The notes beneath the pieces are model-generated. The model was not told the DNA's origin. It searched no databases and was given only the letters and a program-made list of their open reading frames with translations. A program made the translations under genes and the position numbers. From positions 1-11,694 of the forward strand of contig JAISCU010000136.1 in NCBI GenBank assembly GCA_031265345.1: a stretch of DNA of 11,694 bases, given 5' to 3'. The DNA comes from Bifidobacteriaceae bacterium. Lineage in GTDB: Bacteria > Actinomycetota > Actinomycetes > Actinomycetales > WQXJ01. This document shows positions 7,295 through 11,694 of this stretch, one piece after another; positions within the stretch are counted from its first letter, which is position 1; each line of letters begins with the position of its first letter.

Positions 7295-8068
7295 GTGAAT
7301 ACGAATGGCGGACTTGGTGTGCTGATGGAGGCATGCGGTTTGACAAAGGGGTTCGGCGGCCGTCTGCTCTGGTCGGAACTAAGCTTCGAGGCAACTCCGG
7401 GGTCTATCACCGCGATCACAGGGGCCAGCGGGGCAGGCAAGACCACCCTGTTGAACTGTTTGGCGGCCCTAGAGCCGATCGATTCTGGGAGCATCATGAT
7501 CGGCGGCTCGCGGTTGCATATGCTGCGCGGCCGGCAAAGGCGGCTGTTCTTCCGCGACCAGCTAGGGATGCTGTTCCAGAACTATGGTTTGGTCGAGAAC
7601 TGGACGGCACGGCGCAACCTGGAGGTCGCCATCAGGCCGGGCAGCATGCGACGCTCGGCCAGGGAGCGGAGATGCAGCGAGGCACTAGCGGTTTTCGGGC
7701 TGGACGGCGTGGCGGACACAAAGGTGTTCAAGTTGAGTGGCGGCGAGCAGCAACGGGTTGCTTTGGCGCGGCTGGCGGTGAAAGAGCCGAGGCTCGTCCT
7801 GGCGGACGAACCTACTGGGTCGCTTGACCAGTCCAATGCTGACCTGGTGATCTCGACACTGCGGGAGATGGCCGGCCAAGGACGCACCGTCGTGATTTCC
7901 ACCCACGATCCAGCGGTGGTGAGTCAATGCGACCATTTGATCGAACTTGGCGTACCATCTCGGTCGGCCACGGCGGCCAGGTATCCCGATTCGCCCGATC
8001 GGCCGGGCGGTCGAAGCGATGCAGGTTCGGAACGTCGCGCCGAAATGACAATGGCACAGGAAGGTTGA
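7295..8068 (+). CDS. ABC transporter ATP-binding protein, lactococcin 972 bacteriocin group
   Basis: 257 aa from the GTG at 7295. Walker A GASGAGKT at 43-50, Q-loop Q95 in MLFQNYGLVEN, signature LSGGEQ at 147-152, Walker B LVLADE at 167-172, D-loop SLD, and H-loop H204 in ISTHD. It belongs to the MacB/LolD-like ATPase type and is the expected partner of the membrane protein just upstream (15-base gap). GTG 7295 is chosen because GAGG (7282-7285) lies nine bases before it; TTG 7286 has no spacing and ATG 7325 has no ribosome site. The ATPase fold ends near residue 219; the last 38 residues (from VPSRSATAARY) are a polar Arg/Ser/Pro-rich tail longer than in most relatives of about 205-220 aa. 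The lipoprotein gene follows after five bases. Confidence 0.92.
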   Translation: MNTNGGLGVLMEACGLTKGFGGRLLWSELSFEATPGSITAITGASGAGKTTLLNCLAALEPIDSGSIMIGGSRLHMLRGRQRRLFFRDQLGMLFQNYGLVENWTARRNLEVAIRPGSMRRSARERRCSEALAVFGLDGVADTKVFKLSGGEQQRVALARLAVKEPRLVLADEPTGSLDQSNADLVISTLREMAGQGRTVVISTHDPAVVSQCDHLIELGVPSRSATAARYPDSPDRPGGRSDAGSERRAEMTMAQEG

Positions 8069-8073
8069 ACAGA

Positions 8074-9048
8074 ATGCGAGCAACACGCTGCAACAAGCAA
8101 GTCGGACGATCCAGAATCGCGTGGTTCCTGTCCGTAATGGTCACGCTGTCCGCAGCAGCAGCCGGGTGTTCCGAAAACGACGATGTGGACACGCTGATTC
8201 CCGGCAAGGCGGCGGGAGACGGCGATCATCTTGAGACGGCCGAGCAACACAGGATGGCCGATGCATTCGCGGACTGCTTGCGGACCGACGGCATCAACGC
8301 CGCCACCGAACTCAATTCGCAGGATGCCGCCAAACAGTTGGACGTGCGCGTCGATGGACACAGCATGTGGGCGTGGGCCATCGACGGCTCCTACGGCGGC
8401 GCAAGCGGCCCAGAGGAAGACACGCCAGAAGACAACCAAGCATTCTGGATGAGGGTCGCGGAAACCGTCGGGTTGGCGGACGGCGAAGACGTGTTCAAGT
8501 CCAACTACTTGGTGGTCAACTGGGAGGACCGCACAAACTTGTTGGACGCGTGCCGCAAAGAGACGGGGTTCACGCCGCCGGAGTTCACGTGGGACCCGAC
8601 GATCGAGCTGGCAGATAAGGCCAAGATCGCGGCCGCCTCAGTCGAGTGGGCTACCTGCGCGCGATCCAATGGGTTCCCCGACCTGGCAGACCCGCCCCCT
8701 CCTGTGGCGGACCAATGGCAGACCGAACCCAGAGTGGCCCTACCCGAAACGGTCACCCCAGCCCAGCTAAGATCGCTCCTGGCGGTCTGCCCGAGTTTCA
8801 ATGCCGCTGACCGCGACGAAGCCGAACGCCAGATAGACCAGGCGGCCGACGACTTGAGTTTCGAGGGCCAGCTAGCGTTGATTCCCGCCGACCCGGCGAT
8901 CACTGTCGCTGGGCCGTGCGACCCTACGAGCAACCTCGACCAGTGCGCCGGCGACGCTCGACAGCTGCACGACGAATTGACCGCCATCATAGGCGAAGCC
9001 AAGCTGGAATACTTCGCGAGCCACAAGTCCAGTGCCCCACGCCGCTAA
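8074..9048 (+). CDS. Predicted lipoprotein of the bacteriocin locus, function unknown
   Basis: 324 aa from the ATG at 8074, preceded by AGGAAGG (8058-8064) nine bases upstream; the frame is open further 5' but that part lies inside the ATPase gene. Residues 1-31 form a lipoprotein signal peptide (basic start, hydrophobic WFLSVMVTLSAAAA) ending in AAGC, with C32 as the lipidated cysteine. The mature protein is acidic and has six further cysteines (68, 160, 195, 239, 282, 291). Two similar short motifs occur, FADCLRTDGI (65-74) and WATCARSNGFPDLADP (192-207); the second is like the C-x-R-x-NG-x-PD-x-x-DP motif common in uncharacterised actinobacterial lipoproteins. Proposed place: outer face of the membrane, as an accessory or immunity lipoprotein for the bacteriocin complex, inferred only from being the last gene of the cassette. 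I do not recognise a named family. Confidence 0.8.
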   Translation: MRATRCNKQVGRSRIAWFLSVMVTLSAAAAGCSENDDVDTLIPGKAAGDGDHLETAEQHRMADAFADCLRTDGINAATELNSQDAAKQLDVRVDGHSMWAWAIDGSYGGASGPEEDTPEDNQAFWMRVAETVGLADGEDVFKSNYLVVNWEDRTNLLDACRKETGFTPPEFTWDPTIELADKAKIAAASVEWATCARSNGFPDLADPPPPVADQWQTEPRVALPETVTPAQLRSLLAVCPSFNAADRDEAERQIDQAADDLSFEGQLALIPADPAITVAGPCDPTSNLDQCAGDARQLHDELTAIIGEAKLEYFASHKSSAPRR

Positions 9049-9260
9049 TTCGCCGCAAGAATCTGGCGATAGAGAGCGAGTACCTGTTCGACACTCTTCG
9101 TCCAAATAACCGACCTGGGGTCCTCCTTCCAGACCGCCGCCCGCTCGGCAGACTCATCCGCCGTGCATCACCGTCCACGAAAGTCCAGATTCCGGGAGTT
9201 CGTCACCAGGCCAAGTGCGTCCGTACCCGGCTCGATCAGCGTCGAGGCGTTCGAGGACAT
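9045..9260 (-). pseudogene. Remnant C-terminus of an unidentified protein, interrupted by TGA
   Basis: On the minus strand one frame reads protein-like sequence on both sides of a TGA at 9170-9168. Upstream it gives LIEPGTDALGLVTNSRNLDF then RGR; downstream DESAERAAVWKEDPR and then SVIWTKSVEQVLALYRQIL, ending AAN and TAG at 9047-9045. No start codon lies between the TGA and the C-terminal part, so that part cannot be translated alone by a usual start. The TAG overlaps the stop of the convergent lipoprotein gene. The ending VEQVLALYRQIL resembles the last helix of GT-B glycosyltransferases, but this is weak and I do not assign a family. TGG to TGA would be one way the stop arose. Confidence 0.4.
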
Positions 9261-9563
9261 TCTGCGGGAGTGCTCACCCGTCGATCCGGATCGGGACTCT
9301 AGCGTCGGGAACACGGACCCACTCCGAGCGGCCCTGGACCAACACCGGGCCAACCTGTATGACGGCGCCCTACGCCAAGACCCATAAGGCCGCCTCTGAC
9401 TACCTCGACTAGCCGCGCCGACTCGCTCTCGTCAGCGCACTTCGCCAGTCGCCAGGGGCGAAAGGAAACTTCTGCCTGCCGGTAAGCTGTCAGCCTTACG
9501 GCTTCAGCCAACCTGCTGTAACCCGCACAACTACGTATCAATGCTCGTATCGCTGCCGGCCCC

Positions 9564-9683
9564 ATGTCCTATGAGACGACTTGTCGCCAGGGGTCGTTGT
9601 GCCTGATATGCGACAACTGGGATTGCGCGACGTCCGGCGCCCCGCAGATGTCGACGACCCGGCTCGCCGCGTCCGTCAACTAG
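9564..9683 (+). CDS. Possible 39-aa cysteine-rich small protein or fragment
   Basis: An ATG frame of 39 codons with four cysteines close together, in the segment CRQGSLCLICDNWDC (C-x5-C-x2-C-x4-C), which could bind a metal. No convincing ribosome site precedes it. It ends at TAG 9681-9683, overlapping the stop of the minus-strand 91-aa frame, so the two are convergent tail to tail. It may be the C-terminal end of a lost larger gene rather than a gene of its own. Confidence 0.25.
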   Translation: MSYETTCRQGSLCLICDNWDCATSGAPQMSTTRLAASVN

Positions 9684-9955
9684 TCCTGAACGTGGGCGAC
9701 CCTCTCCATGGCGTCGGTGGCGTCGTCCGTTCCCAGGCTGCTCTGCCCTTCGACCGCTAGAGCCAGCCTCTCGAATGCCTCGGAGCTGTCCCCGATCGGC
9801 AGCTTCGGGTCTCCGAGGAGGCTGTACACGTCCCCGACGCTCGTGGTGTCGTCGATTGTCCGCGCAACCGCGTGGGTGTGCTTGGCTGCTTTGTCCGCCT
9901 CCTGGACTGCGGTAAGTCCGTGTTCTTCGCTGACCGTAATGGGGACAGTCCCCAA
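9680..9955 (-). CDS. Hypothetical 91-aa protein, possibly N-terminally truncated
   Basis: Longest frame begins at TTG 9955 just after an in-frame TAA. From about residue 8 the sequence looks like a real, acidic helical protein: VSEEHGLTAVQEADKAAKHT, then TTSVGDVYSLLGDPKLPIGD, SSEAFERLALAVEGQSSLG, and a C-terminus DAMERVAHVQD. Codon third positions are mostly G or C. There is no ribosome site before the TTG, and the first codons lie inside a palindrome (9940-9954), so the N-terminus may have been replaced. The pattern recalls small hypothetical proteins of actinobacterial mobile elements, but that is an impression only. Function unknown. Confidence 0.4.
   Translation of the reverse strand: MGTVPITVSEEHGLTAVQEADKAAKHTHAVARTIDDTTSVGDVYSLLGDPKLPIGDSSEAFERLALAVEGQSSLGTDDATDAMERVAHVQD
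9940..9954. repeat. Palindrome TGGGGAC-A-GTCCCCA
   Basis: Seven-base perfect arms around a single central base at 9947. It sits at the point where the minus-strand 91-aa frame begins and about 70 bases inside the right end of the island. Similar GGGGAC/GTCCCC hairpins occur in some bacterial dispersed repeats (recalled). It could be a repeat relic, a protein-binding site or chance. Confidence 0.45.
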
Positions 9956-10025
9956 TACTGCTTAGAACGGTTCTCGGCGGGGCGGCTGGGGTCGTCGTCC
10001 GGAAATGGACCCGGTGGCATTTCTG

Positions 10026-10050
10026 GCCGGGGCGGCGGCATCGTGAATCG
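10026..10050 (+). repeat. Right copy of the 25-base direct repeat flanking the bacteriocin island
   Basis: Contains the exact 17-base core GGCGGCATCGTGAATCG at 10034-10050 shared with the left copy. It ends 49 bases before the lipid-kinase start codon. Joining left flank to right flank across one copy would give a short, ordinary vanZ-to-kinase spacer with the kinase promoter region intact. Confidence 0.8.
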
Positions 10051-10087
10051 GGTGCGTCAGAATTGCGGCCCAAGCCTCCAGGCGGGG

Positions 10088-10093
10088 CAGAAT
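10088..10093 (+). promoter_or_regulatory. Putative -10 element CAGAAT of the lipid kinase (leaderless start)
   Basis: CAGAAT is followed by TGTCAG and then the ATG at 10100, the same six-base spacing seen at serS and the vanZ-like gene. TTGCGG at 10063-10068 is a weak -35 candidate with a long 19-base spacer. The motif CAGAATTG is present twice, at 10058-10065 and 10088-10095, exactly 30 bases apart. No good Shine-Dalgarno precedes the ATG. Confidence 0.4.
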
Positions 10094-10099
10094 TGTCAG

Positions 10100-11182
10100 A
10101 TGCAGTGGTACGAGTTCGTGGCCATAGGCGGCGGCCTGGCCGGGTTGGTGGGCGGGATCGTCGCCCTGGTCGCGTTCGTGAGACTGCGGCGGACGCAACG
10201 GACCCTGGCCCGGGCGGCGCAACTGCGACGGGATTCGGACCAGGTCGAGCGCGTGGGCTTTGTGGCCAACCCGTCCAAGAGCGGCTACGTCGACTTCAAA
10301 CTGGCGGCTTACACCATGTGCCACGAGCTCGGTCTGGGGGAGCCGGTCTGGCTGGAGACCACCATCGAGTCGCCCGGCACCGCGCAGGCGGCCCAAGCGG
10401 CGGTCCAGGCCGGGGTCCGCACGGTGGTGGCCGCCGGCGGGGACGGCACCGTCCGGGCGGTCGCGCAGGGCCTCACCGGAACCGGGGTGCCCATGGGGAT
10501 CGTGCCGCTCGGCACCGCCAACCTGCTGGCCCGCAACCTCAAACTGCCGCTGGTCTCGAGCCGTGACGCGCTCGAAGTCGCGTTGACCGGCAACCGTCGC
10601 CAAATCGATGTGGGGCGCCTGTCCGCGTGGAACGAGCGGGGCGAACTGGTCCTGGACGAAGAGGCGTTCCTGGTGATTTCCGGCCTCGGCTTCGACGCGG
10701 CGATGGTCTCCGGAACGGATTCTGGTCTCAAGCGCCTGCTCGGCTGGCCCGCCTACTTCATCTCCGGGTTCAACCACCTGGCGGACAAACCGATCCGGGT
10801 CCAACTCCATGTCGAGGGCGAAGCCAGGCCAGTGCTGGCCCGTTCTATCATGTTCGGCAACTGTGGGCTGCTCCCAGCCCGCCTCAATTTGGTGCCGGAT
10901 GCCGACCTGGCCGATGGCAAGCTCGATCTGGCCATGGCGGAGACCCGGCACGGCTTGGTCGGCTGGGCCGCGCTCGCGCTGCAAGTCGTGCTGCACTCGG
11001 TCGGCATCCGGTTCACTCCGGCCTGGGCGTCCGGGCGCATGGTCTATCGTCAGGGCCAGTCCTTCCGGGTGGCCTGCGAAACCGACCAGCTAGTGCAGAT
11101 CGACGGCGAATTAGTGGGACGGGCCTGCGCGCTGCACGCCTGGATCCAGCACCTGACCCTCTGCGTGCGCGTGGCCAGCTGA
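10100..11182 (+). CDS. Diacylglycerol kinase / YegS-type lipid kinase with N-terminal membrane anchor
   Basis: 360 aa from ATG 10100. Residues about 6-28 are one hydrophobic helix followed by RLRRTQR, an inside-positive membrane anchor. The DAGK catalytic domain follows: NPSKSG at 57-62, the nucleotide-binding GGDGT at 113-117, and PLGTANLLARNL at 136-147; the C-terminal half includes FDAAMVSG, DADLADGKLDL (267-277) and the late VQIDGE (332-337) that helps bind Mg2+ in this family. Such enzymes phosphorylate diacylglycerol or related lipids at the inner membrane face, recycling lipid for phospholipid synthesis; the precise lipid is not predictable here. The frame extends upstream to 9872 but that stretch overlaps the right direct repeat and island DNA and is not protein-like, so the ATG at 10100 is preferred. 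It converges on pheA. Confidence 0.93.
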   Translation: MQWYEFVAIGGGLAGLVGGIVALVAFVRLRRTQRTLARAAQLRRDSDQVERVGFVANPSKSGYVDFKLAAYTMCHELGLGEPVWLETTIESPGTAQAAQAAVQAGVRTVVAAGGDGTVRAVAQGLTGTGVPMGIVPLGTANLLARNLKLPLVSSRDALEVALTGNRRQIDVGRLSAWNERGELVLDEEAFLVISGLGFDAAMVSGTDSGLKRLLGWPAYFISGFNHLADKPIRVQLHVEGEARPVLARSIMFGNCGLLPARLNLVPDADLADGKLDLAMAETRHGLVGWAALALQVVLHSVGIRFTPAWASGRMVYRQGQSFRVACETDQLVQIDGELVGRACALHAWIQHLTLCVRVAS

Positions 11183-11194
11183 CTGCGGCGCGTT

Positions 11195-11236
11195 GCCAGT
11201 CGAGCGGCCGGATGGCTCGGTGCGCGGTCGACTGGC
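11195..11236. terminator. Inverted repeat after the lipid kinase, possible bidirectional terminator
   Basis: GCCAGTCGA (11195-11203) and TCGACTGGC (11228-11236) are perfect nine-base arms around a 24-base GC-rich loop. It lies 13 bases after the kinase stop, in the 237-base gap between convergent genes. There is no U-run on either strand, so a terminator role rests on position and symmetry only. The remainder of the gap (to 11419) shows nothing coding. Confidence 0.4.
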
Positions 11237-11419
11237 GCTCACCCGGTCAGTGGCCGGGGGACGAATCGTGACCTGCGGCGGAGCGGCCCCTCGACCGGCG
11301 GCGGTCTTGGGCGAACGGGGGCCTGGCGCGGCGCGGCAGCCGACTGAGCAGCCATGTGACTGGCGGCGGACTCGAGTGAAAGGCGACCCGGCGCGGCGGC
11401 ATCGGCGGCGGTGGTGCCT

Positions 11420-11694
11420 TCAGACCGAGCGGCCGTCCTGGACGGCCTGGACCCAATCACGGGCGCCGGCGTAGTCGGATTCCTCGGTTCCGGGCCGCAG
11501 GCGGGTCGGCACGAAGTCGGCCTTGGGGTAGGAGCCCAAGTAACGCACGTGCGGGGAGAAGCGATGCAGGCCGACCAACGCCTCGGCCATGCGGGGCTCC
11601 GAGACGTGGGCCTCGGCGTCGATCGAGAACAGGTACCGCCCCAGGGCGTCGCCGGAGGGACGCGACTCGATGCGGGTCAAGTTGATGCCGCGCG
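11420..11694 (-). CDS. pheA: Prephenate dehydratase, C-terminal ACT domain (partial, runs off right edge)
   Basis: The last 91 codons are visible, from RGINLTRIESRPSG to the C-terminus VQDGRSV. N-L-T-x-IESRP is the hallmark of the ACT regulatory domain of prephenate dehydratase, where phenylalanine binds to inhibit the enzyme; then ALGRYLFSIDAEAH and VRYLGSYPKAD complete the ACT fold. The enzyme converts prephenate to phenylpyruvate in phenylalanine synthesis in the cytoplasm. The catalytic domain and start codon are beyond the window. Presence of the dehydratase form without chorismate mutase cannot be judged from this part. It converges with the lipid kinase. Confidence 0.93.
   Translation of the reverse strand, partial: RGINLTRIESRPSGDALGRYLFSIDAEAHVSEPRMAEALVGLHRFSPHVRYLGSYPKADFVPTRLRPGTEESDYAGARDWVQAVQDGRSV

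Larger units (their letters stand above)
9049..10033. other. Gene-poor, degenerate tail of the island
   Basis: About 1 kb without a confidently intact gene. It holds a minus-strand gene remnant (9045-9260), a protein-like but unsupported plus-strand frame (9163-9387, ending LRAALDQHRANLYDGALRQDP), a 39-aa Cys-rich plus-strand frame (9564-9683), a 91-aa minus-strand frame (9680-9955) and a small palindrome (9940-9954). Between 9390 and 9560 I see nothing coding. The mixture of short, broken, differently oriented pieces is typical of decayed accessory DNA. Confidence 0.55.
4567..10050. mobile_element. Putative acquired lactococcin-972-type bacteriocin island bounded by direct repeats
   Basis: The segment between and including two near-identical 25-base direct repeats contains the whole bacteriocin cassette plus a degenerate tail, and separates two blocks of core genes (serS/vanZ and lipid kinase/pheA). 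Base composition differs: a sampled 60-base line inside the membrane-protein gene (5461-5520) is 36/60 G+C, while one in the lipid kinase (10381-10440) is 51/60. No integrase, resolvase or transposase gene is recognisable inside, so the mechanism (site-specific integration with a lost integrase, insertion by flanking homology, or co-transposition) is unknown. The mobile interpretation is inference; the repeats and gene content are seen directly. Confidence 0.55.

Noticed and set aside
7927..8073. 49-codon upstream extension of the lipoprotein frame
   Set aside because: It lies inside the ATPase gene in another frame; the ATG at 8074 has a good ribosome site and begins a lipoprotein signal peptide.
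9163..9387. 74-codon plus-strand frame from a GTG
   Set aside because: Its second half looks protein-like, but there is no ribosome site and it overlaps the minus-strand remnant; I cannot tell which strand was coding, so it is mentioned only in the gene-poor region entry.
9872..10099. 76-codon N-terminal extension of the lipid kinase frame
   Set aside because: It runs through the palindrome and the right direct repeat, is not protein-like, and the ATG at 10100 directly precedes the membrane anchor.
9962..10996. 344-codon minus-strand frame opposite the lipid kinase
   Set aside because: Shadow of the kinase gene; Arg/Gly/Gln/His-rich composition and no motif.
1..11694. Search for CRISPR arrays, tRNA or rRNA genes
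   Set aside because: No regularly spaced dispersed repeats with unique spacers and no cloverleaf-like or rRNA sequence noticed by eye; the direct repeat near 4567 does not adjoin a tRNA in the window.

Overview
The window comes from a high-GC actinobacterium (Actinomycetota). Most codons end in G or C in the core genes, long antisense shadow frames are common, several genes start with GTG or TTG, and the pheA / diacylglycerol kinase / serS / HAD neighbourhood is familiar from that phylum. I would not name a genus.

Layout. Positions 1-4123 carry a minus-strand operon read right to left: serS, a Cof-type HAD phosphatase whose TTG start overlaps the serS stop, a fumarylacetoacetate-hydrolase-family enzyme, and a partial protein with an N-terminal variant leucine-rich repeat followed by a long Pro/Ala/Gly/Thr-rich tail that leaves the window. 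A VanZ-like small membrane protein (4202-4552) diverges from serS. At the right, a membrane-anchored diacylglycerol-kinase/YegS-type lipid kinase (10100-11182) converges on the C-terminal ACT domain of prephenate dehydratase (11420-11694, partial).

Between these core blocks lies a compact bacteriocin cassette of the lactococcin 972 type: a secreted 94-aa bacteriocin precursor (4841-5125), a large multi-pass integral membrane protein of the bacteriocin-associated/putative immunity family (5183-7279), its ABC ATPase (7295-8068), and a predicted lipoprotein (8074-9048) with intergenic gaps of 15 and 5 bases in the last two junctions. After it comes about 1 kb of gene-poor sequence with fragments of uncertain genes. 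The peptide should be exported by the Sec route; the membrane protein and ATPase probably form an immunity or efflux ABC complex, and the lipoprotein may assist at the cell surface (inference).

The main discovery is that this whole cassette is bracketed by two copies of one sequence: a 17-base exact direct repeat (23 of 25 bases over the longer match) at 4567-4591 and 10026-10050, just after vanZ and just before the lipid kinase. The segment between them is visibly less GC-rich than the flanks. I read it as an acquired bacteriocin island of about 5.5 kb, with no integrase or transposase seen inside. A second observation is a pair of mutually exclusive RNA hairpins between the bacteriocin and membrane-protein genes. 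A third is that three core genes (serS, vanZ, lipid kinase) each have a -10-like hexamer exactly six bases before the start codon, as expected of leaderless mRNAs.
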